9,337 nucleotides of DNA from Flavobacteriales bacterium UBA5871 (GTDB lineage: Bacteria > Bacteroidota > Bacteroidia > Flavobacteriales_D > Crocinitomicaceae), in NCBI GenBank assembly GCA_002432085.1, contig DJFN01000102.1, positions 29,812-39,148 on the forward strand, given 5' to 3'. Made by a program: the position numbers and the translations under genes. The notes below the pieces were generated by a model that had not been told where the DNA came from, ran no database searches, and was given only the letters and a program-made list of their open reading frames with translations. Position 1 is the stretch's first letter, and each line of letters starts with the position of its first letter. Below, piece by piece: positions 1-5,418 of this stretch.

Positions 1-1127
1 GCCTGGTAGCGACCATCCGGTTGAAAAAGAACATCGGCTACAGCGGCGATCTCTGCGATCCGGGCAGCAAGGAATACGTTTCCTTCTGGATCGACTGGAA
101 CGATCAGTGTCAGTGGCAATACCTGAACACGGTGGAGCTGAACGTGCACGACATCAAAATGGAAGGCGACAGTCTGTGCTACAGCGTTTCCCTGCCGTTG
201 AACGCGACACACTACCGCAAGCTGTGTACCGATCCGAACGTGGTGCGTGTGCGCGGTGTGCTTTCGTGGAATATTCCACCTTCGACCACTGATCCTGACA
301 AGCTTGAATTTTACGGAAACCGCGTGGATGCCCACATCCAGATCAAGCCGGGCTTCGTGATCGAACCGGGAGAAGTGATTCCGCTGTTCAACATTATCGG
401 TGGTATCGACGTAGCGCATGTCGATGACGCTTCCGGCCTTACCAAATCCGGTTCGTTCTTCGCAATGAACGGTCATCCGGTGCCAACAGGCGCTCCATTC
501 GACGGAACGATCGTGCTGAACGGTCCTTCTTTCCCGGGACATCGTTACCGTGTACGCGTTACCAACCTGAACACGATGGCAACTTACTATCCGACGGATT
601 CGTTCGTAGTGGTTGGCTACCTGCCGCATGCGCCATGGGTTCAATTCACGACGCAGGCGGTCGATCCGGACGGCTACTACCATTTCCTCGATCCGGACAA
701 GAACACGCTGAACGTGCTGGCACGCTTTACACCTGCGGGATCGAACGACAAGCTGCTCATCGAGCTCGAAGTAGATACCGTTGCAGGCGTATTCGGAAAA
801 ACGCTCCAGATGGACAACATCGCGCCGGCGATCTCGCTCACGGTGAATGACGGCGGCGATTGTACGCACTACAAGAAAGGCGATACGATTACCGGAAGCT
901 TCTCCGTAAACGATACGCACATCCACAGCTGGTCGCTGGGCTCGACGTGGGGCGGCGGTCAATCGGGCACGACGAATAGCTCATCGACATTCAGTATCCC
1001 TACGACAGCTACTTCGCACCCTTGCGGAAGTATCGGACTGAGCGCCGTGGATAAAACCATTCTGAACAGTCAGAGTGTGGGTCACTATGTTCACCTCCCA
1101 TACAACGTTTGTCTGAGAGAGAAATAA
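1..1127 (+). CDS. 3' part of a large protein of unknown function (5' end outside window)
   Basis: The reading frame is open from the first complete codon at position 3 to the TAA at 1125-1127, giving 374 visible residues. The codons before the TTG at 21 read L-V-A-T-I-R without a stop, so the TTG is probably internal and the true start lies upstream. I do not recognise a named domain. The N-terminal visible third is rich in aromatic residues and cysteines (GYSGDLCDPGSKEYVSFW, then WNDQCQW, then RVRGVLSWNIPP) and looks like a compact beta-rich domain. A middle part (GTIVLNGPSFPGHRYRVRVTN) and a C-terminal part starting at AISLTVNDGGDC look like Ig-type beta-sandwiches. The C-terminus (HPCGSIGLSAVDKT to NVCLREK) has no T9SS sorting motif and no membrane segment. 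It lies upstream of the DUF1360-like pair and may belong with it, though a hairpin separates them. Coding status is secure; function is unknown. Confidence 0.85.
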   Translation, partial: LVATIRLKKNIGYSGDLCDPGSKEYVSFWIDWNDQCQWQYLNTVELNVHDIKMEGDSLCYSVSLPLNATHYRKLCTDPNVVRVRGVLSWNIPPSTTDPDKLEFYGNRVDAHIQIKPGFVIEPGEVIPLFNIIGGIDVAHVDDASGLTKSGSFFAMNGHPVPTGAPFDGTIVLNGPSFPGHRYRVRVTNLNTMATYYPTDSFVVVGYLPHAPWVQFTTQAVDPDGYYHFLDPDKNTLNVLARFTPAGSNDKLLIELEVDTVAGVFGKTLQMDNIAPAISLTVNDGGDCTHYKKGDTITGSFSVNDTHIHSWSLGSTWGGGQSGTTNSSSTFSIPTTATSHPCGSIGLSAVDKTILNSQSVGHYVHLPYNVCLREK

Positions 1128-1146
1128 ATTAAGCCATAACAGACTG

Positions 1147-1187
1147 AAAGTTGCGGGAATTTTTCCTGCAACTTTTCGTTTCTTTAC
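1147..1187 (+). terminator. Hairpin with loosely U-rich tail after the large gene
   Basis: Arms 1147-1159 and 1163-1175 pair over 13 bp with one G-U wobble around a 3-nt loop, followed by a T-rich run broken by C and G. The hairpin is 19 nt beyond the TAA of the upstream gene, as expected for an intrinsic terminator. It also ends only 18 nt before the ATG of the next gene, so it could instead attenuate transcription or protect an mRNA end within one operon. Confidence 0.6.
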
Positions 1188-1193
1188 AATACG

Positions 1194-1481
1194 ATGGATG
1201 CTTTTGAAAAATACCTGTTGCTGCTGATCGCCGTCTGGCGCGTCACCCACCTGATCAGCATGGAAGACGGCCCGTTCGATGTGGTGATCAAAGTCAGAAA
1301 GCTCGCCGGTCAGTCGTTCTTCGGAAAGCTGATGGACTGTTTTTACTGCCTCAGTGTCTGGATCGGGCTTGCAGCGGCCTTTGTGGTAACGCTCGATGTT
1401 AAAGAGCTCATTCTGCTGTGCCTGTATTATTCCGGCGCATCCATTTTGCTGGAGAAAATCACGAACAAAAACTTTCAATAA
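1194..1481 (+). CDS. DUF1360-like small membrane protein
   Basis: This is a 95-aa protein. A hydrophobic stretch at residues 7-15 leads into an Arg (R16) and an acidic pair (E24, D25), then Arg35. Next comes a CxxC motif (C49, C52 in DCFYC) followed by LSVW and hydrophobic segments at about 53-66 and 71-86. That order (R, acidic pair, R, C-x-x-C, W) matches my memory of the DUF1360 family, small membrane proteins of unknown function found in bacteria and phages. The CxxC could bind metal or be redox-active, but nothing here proves that. The ATG at 1194 is the only sensible start. The TAA is one base away from the ATG of the next gene, so the two are almost certainly co-translated. The family call is from motif pattern only; a Pfam search would settle it. 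Confidence 0.75.
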   Translation: MDAFEKYLLLLIAVWRVTHLISMEDGPFDVVIKVRKLAGQSFFGKLMDCFYCLSVWIGLAAAFVVTLDVKELILLCLYYSGASILLEKITNKNFQ

Positions 1482-1482
1482 T

Positions 1483-1707
1483 ATGTGCAACTGTAATCAG
1501 CAACGAACGGCCCTTTCGGGCGCCAACGGACGCGGTCAGACCGGCTCGGTCCAGGTAAGGCTCGTCGGACACCAGCCACTGACTTTAAGCGGTATGTACA
1601 CCGGACGCATGTACGTCTTCCGCAATACCGGCGACGCGAACTGGGTCGACAAGCGCGACCTTCCCGATATGGAAAACCGGCCGGAGCTGGTTATTCAATA
1701 CGCCTAA
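1483..1707 (+). CDS. 74-aa Cys-containing small protein, resembling phage-type small beta-barrel proteins
   Basis: The start ATG follows the upstream TAA by one base. The N-terminus carries a C-x-C pair (MCNCN, C2 and C4), then a flexible Gly/Gln-rich stretch to about residue 21. A compact domain follows with VQVRLVGHQPLTLSG, then YTGRMYVFRNTG and WVDKRD. The pattern 'hydrophobic strand, G, TGR-x-Y-x-F, V-D-x-R-D' resembles short SH3-like proteins I remember from phage structural operons, which suggests a phage- or tail-derived origin for this plus-strand block. This is a weak pattern argument, not a proven homology. No signal peptide or membrane segment is visible. The last 14 codons are duplicated as a fragment at 5319-5359. 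A longer in-frame reading from 1396 overlaps the upstream gene and is rejected. Confidence 0.75.
   Translation: MCNCNQQRTALSGANGRGQTGSVQVRLVGHQPLTLSGMYTGRMYVFRNTGDANWVDKRDLPDMENRPELVIQYA
1660..1701 (+). repeat. Short direct repeat, intact copy (3' end of the 74-aa gene)
   Basis: These 42 nt recur at 5319-5359 in the same orientation, with one base deleted in the A-run and one substitution (CTGG to CAGG). This is the intact, coding copy. Confidence 0.85.
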
Positions 1708-1730
1708 CTGCCAGAACACTCCTGGAAAAC

Positions 1731-1759
1731 AAAATCGGCTCTCACGGGTCGATTTTTTT
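1731..1759 (+). terminator. Intrinsic terminator of the DUF1360/74-aa operon
   Basis: Arms AAAATCG (1731-1737) and CGATTTT (1750-1756) pair perfectly and can be extended inward by a few pairs including G-U wobbles. A run of seven T ends at 1759. It lies 23 nt after the TAA of the 74-aa gene. Confidence 0.75.
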
Positions 1760-1774
1760 GTGCTTAAGCCCGAC

Positions 1775-1813
1775 AAAAAAACAACAGGCCGCTCGTTTAA
1801 CGAGCGGCCTGTT
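1775..1813 (-). terminator. Intrinsic terminator of the protease gene
   Basis: A perfect 13-bp stem (1783-1795 with 1801-1813, GC-rich core) has a 5-nt loop. On the minus strand it is followed by seven U encoded by the A-run 1775-1781. It lies 22 nt beyond the protease stop codon. With the plus-strand terminator at 1731-1759 it separates the two convergent transcription units. Confidence 0.9.
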
Positions 1814-1835
1814 TCATTGAAGTATCATCCGGTTA

Positions 1836-3809
1836 TCAGCGAATGATGATCTTTTGCGTATAGGTTTTTTCCTGCGTGACAACCGAAACGAAGTAGATAC
1901 CTGCGCTTGCGTTGGTCAGCTGGATTTCCTTGCCGTCGAACGCATAGGTTTCGTAAACCATTCCGCCTACCTGATCGGTGATACGGACAGCCAGTACGTT
2001 TCTCTCATTGAAAGGAATTTCAATATTGAAACGGCCGTCGTTCGGGTTCGGGTAAACAACTACACCGCCATCAAAACCGGAAGCCCCTTCGCGATCCGTC
2101 CAGTTTGATCCGGATGACGGTCCGTCGAAAATGACCATTCGTTCTTCCGGCTCTTCGGCCGTAGTAGCTTTGAAACCGTTGCCACAGCCTCTTTCACAGT
2201 CGCCGATCTTCGCGATGAAGTTGCTGCCGTCTACTGCAGAGAAACCATGTTCCAAAACGACTTCCTTGCCTGCTTCAAAAGAAACGGTTGTGGACGCCAG
2301 GATGGTAACACTTTGTGCAACGATCGTATTCTTGGCGTTGTAAACACCGTCGTATTGTCGTGTTCCGAGGCTGGCCATATTAGCGAAAGTGACGTTGGCA
2401 CTGGTATGCAGGTCGGAACCACTTGCGAACAGCCAGTTTTCCTTACAAGTCTCGTCACCGCTCATACTGGAAATATAGGTAGAGGAAGATCCGTTCGGAT
2501 TCAGCAAACCTCTCAGCCCATGGTTGTCCCACGATTTGTGAAACTTGCCGAAGTAATCCGACTTGTTGTTGTCACACTCGGCCTGGCCCATTTTCAGCTG
2601 CCCGACGATATAACCGGATGAGTTGAAAAGGGCTGAGCCCGAAGAACCCGGCTGCGTACTGCCCGCGGTGTATTTCACGCGCCAGTAATTCGGCAGAAGC
2701 GAGATTTTCTTCTCCCATTCAGAGATTTTCTTGATATCGCCTTTCGGGTGGTGAATGTCCACACCCGTTTCGGTCATGTCATCCTCGTCATTGCTCCACC
2801 CGGCGTAAAACGAGTTGTAATTTTTAGGTGGTTTTTTATACAACTGTATCAGCGCGTAATCGGTTGTTTTATGTGCACCGAGATAGCTTCCGCCGGATAT
2901 AGAGTACGACTGTGTCGGCTCCGTCGACGGATTGCTGCAATTGGCGCTCTGGTAGTTGAAGATGAACAGCCACTCCTGGATCTGACTTTGTTCCGACGAG
3001 CTGATGCTGTTGTTGTCATTTTCATCGAGGCAGTGAAATGCCGTCAGAAAGGTCGGCTTGCCATCGCGACGTTCGTTCGTCACTAATGTACCGGTACACG
3101 TGCTCATCATATTATCGCTTCGGATAATGATAATCAGCGCTACCGAACGGCGCTCGTTGCACCAGCCTTCGTAGGTCGAGCATTTGGCATTGATCATACA
3201 GCTCTGCGAATCGCCGAATCCCTTTTCAAGTACTTCTTCGTAGGTGCCGGTAACGAGTCCTATCGACTGAATGCCCAGGTGTTCCGCCTCTGTAACGTAC
3301 GAAGGCTCGTAGTATTCGAGGATCAGATCGCGTCCTTTTATCGGTGTGGTCGTGAACGTGTTCTGCGGATTGTTGTTTTCACTCGTAAACGCGCCCAGTA
3401 CCTGGGTCTGATCTGCCGAATAGATGAACAGGTTTGTACCGACCGGCAGGGAAAAATCGTTGAAGACCAGCATCATGTAGGCGCCGGTGTTCGCGTTGAT
3501 TCTCAGGCGCCAGACTTTGTCGCCATTTGCCAGTGTCGTCCACGTGCCGTGCGTGCTAGGAGCAAGCGCAGTCGGGAACAGCTGTCCGATGATCGGGTTT
3601 TCGTACGTGATGATCGTATCGCCGTCGAGCGTGTCTGTTAAGAGCTCGTATTCGGGCGCGGTAATGGTGACGCTCATGTTGTAGTTCGCCGGGGCTGCCA
3701 ACGAGTTGGTAAAACTATACGGTGTACCGCCTTCACTAACCTGCCCCGAAGCTTCCCGGACAAACCCGACCAGTACGATCAGGATGCCCAAAAGTTGTTT
3801 CGTTCTCAT
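1836..3809 (-). CDS. Secreted lysyl endopeptidase-like serine protease with T9SS sorting domain
   Basis: This 657-aa protein is predicted to be exported through the Sec and T9SS pathways. Residues 1-22 form a signal peptide (cleavage near ASG-Q). Residues 23-196 are a beta-rich propeptide (LFIYSADQTQVLGAFTSEN is typical of this family). The trypsin-fold domain is at about 197-430, with catalytic His259 (LTAFHC), Asp317 (TTDYAL) and Ser390 (PGSSGSA). Asp418 in KSDYFG sits where Achromobacter protease I has the Asp that selects lysine. The six disulfide cysteines of that enzyme have counterparts here (C204, C210, C238, C260, C291, C412). Lys196-Gly197 just before the protease domain is a plausible self-cleavage site. 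Residues 456-540 resemble the Bacteroidota '3-coathanger stack' beta domain, and 583-657 are a type A sorting domain (YPNPNDGRF to KIIIR). The start lies 14 nt after fibre gene A, so the two are likely co-transcribed. The likely role is extracellular digestion after lysine; the substrate is unknown. Confidence 0.93.
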   Translation of the reverse strand: MRTKQLLGILIVLVGFVREASGQVSEGGTPYSFTNSLAAPANYNMSVTITAPEYELLTDTLDGDTIITYENPIIGQLFPTALAPSTHGTWTTLANGDKVWRLRINANTGAYMMLVFNDFSLPVGTNLFIYSADQTQVLGAFTSENNNPQNTFTTTPIKGRDLILEYYEPSYVTEAEHLGIQSIGLVTGTYEEVLEKGFGDSQSCMINAKCSTYEGWCNERRSVALIIIIRSDNMMSTCTGTLVTNERRDGKPTFLTAFHCLDENDNNSISSSEQSQIQEWLFIFNYQSANCSNPSTEPTQSYSISGGSYLGAHKTTDYALIQLYKKPPKNYNSFYAGWSNDEDDMTETGVDIHHPKGDIKKISEWEKKISLLPNYWRVKYTAGSTQPGSSGSALFNSSGYIVGQLKMGQAECDNNKSDYFGKFHKSWDNHGLRGLLNPNGSSSTYISSMSGDETCKENWLFASGSDLHTSANVTFANMASLGTRQYDGVYNAKNTIVAQSVTILASTTVSFEAGKEVVLEHGFSAVDGSNFIAKIGDCERGCGNGFKATTAEEPEERMVIFDGPSSGSNWTDREGASGFDGGVVVYPNPNDGRFNIEIPFNERNVLAVRITDQVGGMVYETYAFDGKEIQLTNASAGIYFVSVVTQEKTYTQKIIIR

Positions 3810-3823
3810 CTTGTGCGGTAGTA

Positions 3824-4789
3824 TTAGTTAGAACCCTGAGCGGCGATCTGAGCTTTCAGCGCTTCGTAGTCTGCCTGCAATTTTGCCATTCGTTTTTCCA
3901 TTTCGATGAGGTACAGCGTCAGCTCCTCGATCTTTTCCATTTGCATGGCAGACATATCCGCCAGGTCCAGACCATCCTGTTCGATCTCCATAGCGGAAGG
4001 AATACCCGGCAGGTGCTTGTGCGTACGGATGTACAGCTCGAGCTCCGAGAGCTTCATCAGCTGGTAATCGTCGGCAAAGACATAATCCGCCCAGTTGGCA
4101 GAGCAATAGTTGGCTACTTTGATTTTCGTGGTGAGAATACCGCCGTTCACATACAAACGGTAGCTTCCGGCTGCAGCCGATGCACAGAAATTAACATCGG
4201 TGTTGTCGTCGGTTGCTCCCATGAATACTTTTCCGTCGTTGCGAAGGAACAGCGTATAATTTTTGAATCCTCCAGTACTGCCGAATGGCTTCCAGAAGTT
4301 CAGACCGGCACTTGGACGCCCCGCTACAGCCGACATGTATTCGATCGCCCATTGGCCGCCTGGAACGGTCGCTGCGTCATCGGTGAAAACCAACTGCGGA
4401 CCGCCGTAATTAGGTGTCGGGCCGGAAAGCATAAGTCCGCCGTTATTGACATGCAGTTTCAGCAATGGACTCGATGTGTTGATTCCGATGTTTCCGCCTC
4501 CGGTGATTCGCATGCGTTCGAGACTCTGCGTTGAAAATGCCATGGTATTTGCCAGAGGTCTGAAAATCCCGTTTCCACCTGCACCGTCATTTTGGGCAGT
4601 TAAGGTTGTTGAAACACTCGACTGAAATCCGATTGCCGGATTGGCAGCGGTATTTCCCTGGGCAGAAAGGATACGCGCGCCGCCGGCCGTTGGTGAAAAA
4701 AGGGAAGATCCGGTGATCTGTTGGGCACTGGCAGATGAAGCTGCGCACACGAATGCCGAAATAGTGAGTAATTGGTTAATTTTTTTCAT
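3824..4789 (-). CDS. Secreted fibre-like protein, copy A
   Basis: This 321-aa protein begins with a signal peptide (1-22, cleavage near ASA-QQ). A Gly/Ala/Ser-rich beta region follows, containing the motif RMRIT-GGGNIGINTSSPLLKLHV (about 92-114) common in Bacteroidota tail-fibre-like and surface proteins. A second repeat-like strand set, YRLYVNGGILTTKIKV (210-225), comes next. The C-terminal module 233-300 (WADYVF, HLPGIPSAMEIE, KIEELTLYLIEMEKR) leads into a coiled coil to residue 318, probably a trimerisation region. There is no T9SS sorting domain, no S74 autoprotease signature that I can see, and no lipoprotein cysteine after the signal peptide. Its stop is 14 nt from the protease start. 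It is about 92% identical to copy B. Its role is inferred to be an extracellular or envelope fibre or scaffold; its export route past the outer membrane is not visible from the sequence. Confidence 0.9.
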   Translation of the reverse strand: MKKINQLLTISAFVCAASSASAQQITGSSLFSPTAGGARILSAQGNTAANPAIGFQSSVSTTLTAQNDGAGGNGIFRPLANTMAFSTQSLERMRITGGGNIGINTSSPLLKLHVNNGGLMLSGPTPNYGGPQLVFTDDAATVPGGQWAIEYMSAVAGRPSAGLNFWKPFGSTGGFKNYTLFLRNDGKVFMGATDDNTDVNFCASAAAGSYRLYVNGGILTTKIKVANYCSANWADYVFADDYQLMKLSELELYIRTHKHLPGIPSAMEIEQDGLDLADMSAMQMEKIEELTLYLIEMEKRMAKLQADYEALKAQIAAQGSN

Positions 4790-4806
4790 AAGTAAATAGA
4801 TTTAAA

Positions 4807-4860
4807 GGCCCTACTCTATAAGCTTTTCGGGTTCCGCTGTATTTGTTGACTTTATTTTTT
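4807..4860 (-). promoter_or_regulatory. Strictly conserved 54-nt leader block, copy A
   Basis: This block lies 18-71 nt upstream of the fibre A start and has no differences from 7358-7411, although the fibre coding regions and the rest of the leader have diverged. It includes the segment read on the plus strand as CTATAAGCTTTTCGGGTTCC. That level of conservation suggests a promoter or 5' untranslated element. I see neither a convincing Bacteroidota -33/-7 promoter (TTTG with TAnnTTTG) nor a strong hairpin in it. Confidence 0.45.
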
Positions 4861-4989
4861 ACGAATAGGAATGGCCTTAACGGAGCTGCCATCCCGCAGC
4901 TGTAGTAGTTGAATATGTAGTAAAGCAATCCCCGAAAGGGATAATCATCTGGGTTTATGAATGAATGGTATGATAAGAATGGGTAAACA

Positions 4990-5000
4990 GACTTTAAGTC
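4990..5000. promoter_or_regulatory. Conserved palindrome GACTT-N-AAGTC, leader A
   Basis: This 11-nt inverted repeat lies about 200 nt upstream of the fibre start. The same palindrome occurs at the same place in leader B (7551-7561), where only the central base differs (T here, A there), so both arms are kept while flanking sequence drifts. It could be an operator; this is inference. Confidence 0.3.
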
Positions 5001-5086
5001 ATGAGTAGTTCGGTGTCGGGCATTTCATGAGTGGTTCAATTATAAATTCAGGTCAAAAGATTCAATAAAAAGCTCAACACATCCCT

Positions 5087-5356
5087 CTACAGTTTTTGTA
5101 CGGCATGTTTCAGTTTCCGTTCGGCAGAAAAACGACTCTTAAATGTTCGTTCGCGATTTTTATACCATTTCTTTCTCGCGTGAAAGCCCAATGAAATAAG
5201 GCATTCCGTAACTATCCGGCAAAGTCTGTAGCCTTGCAGATCGCCGAGACGTGTTTCACGATTGGTATAGTTCTCATAGTCAGTGATATGCTGCTGCATT
5301 TGGATTTTGCTATTGCATCTTCCCGATATGGAAACCGGCCGGAGCAGGTTATTCAA
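5087..5356 (-). CDS. Doubtful 89-aa basic ORF (or 70 aa from the second Met)
   Basis: The frame encodes a Lys/Arg-rich protein with no motif I recognise, no signal peptide and no membrane segment. Its first 13 residues are read antisense from the copied 3' end of the 74-aa gene (5319-5359), so the long form cannot be an old gene. A shorter form from the Met at 5297-5299 (70 aa) is possible. It lies between the terminator of the 314-aa gene and leader A, in the same direction. It may be a decayed fragment or chance. Confidence 0.2.
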   Translation of the reverse strand: MNNLLRPVSISGRCNSKIQMQQHITDYENYTNRETRLGDLQGYRLCRIVTECLISLGFHARKKWYKNRERTFKSRFSAERKLKHAVQKL

Positions 5357-5359
5357 TAC
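5319..5359 (+). pseudogene. Copied 3' fragment of the 74-aa small gene
   Basis: These 41 nt match 1660-1701 with one deleted base (which breaks the frame) and one substitution. No similarity to the rest of the small gene is visible before 5319, so this is a remnant and not a gene. It has the same orientation as the intact gene and the same position relative to the following minus-strand terminator and cargo gene. It probably marks the joint of the tandem duplication. Confidence 0.8.
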
Positions 5360-5370
5360 TCGGGATAATG

Positions 5371-5396
5371 AAAAAAGGCCGCCCTAACGGACGGCC
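5371..5396 (-). terminator. Intrinsic terminator of the 314-aa gene
   Basis: Read on the minus strand, 5396-5389 pairs with 5384-5377 over 8 bp (one G-U wobble) around a 4-nt loop. Six U encoded by the A-run 5371-5376 follow. It lies 22 nt beyond the stop of the 314-aa gene. Its GGCCG stem and TAAC loop resemble those of the protease terminator at 1783-1813, suggesting common ancestry. Confidence 0.85.
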
Positions 5397-5418
5397 CTTT
5401 TGCCAGATTGGCGATGCG

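Larger units (their letters stand above)
3822..5047 (-). repeat. Duplicated module copy A (leader plus fibre gene)
   Basis: This is a direct repeat of 6372-7606. Similarity begins at TATTAGTTAGAAC around the fibre stop codon, covers the whole fibre gene, and continues about 258 bp upstream until the block GGTTCAATTA, after which the sequences diverge. The coding part differs by 25 residues of 321 and the leader by scattered substitutions and small indels. Confidence 0.9.
4790..5086. other. AT-rich non-coding leader of fibre gene A
   Basis: No coding frame is convincing here. It contains the conserved 54-nt block, a non-conserved small inverted repeat (AGCTGC/GCAGCT around 4885-4905), a possible ATCCC/GGGAT hairpin near 4930-4945, and the palindrome at 4990-5000. 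The last 40 nt (5048-5086) have no match in copy B. Confidence 0.6.

Noticed and set aside
21..23. TTG as the start of the first gene
   Set aside because: The frame is open upstream to the window edge and the protein appears to begin mid-domain; TTG is also a rare start.
981..1490. 169-aa minus-strand open frame across the plus-strand operon
   Set aside because: It spans the terminator and is antisense to two supported genes; no domain is visible.
3941..4534. 197-aa plus-strand open frame opposite fibre gene A
   Set aside because: It lies wholly antisense to a gene with a clear signal peptide and a paralogue. The corresponding frame in copy B is shorter (6564-6923), so it is not conserved.
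4846..4875. TTGACT followed by an AT-rich stretch on the plus strand, resembling a sigma-70 promoter
   Set aside because: It points away from the fibre gene, no plus-strand gene follows, and Bacteroidota use a different promoter consensus.
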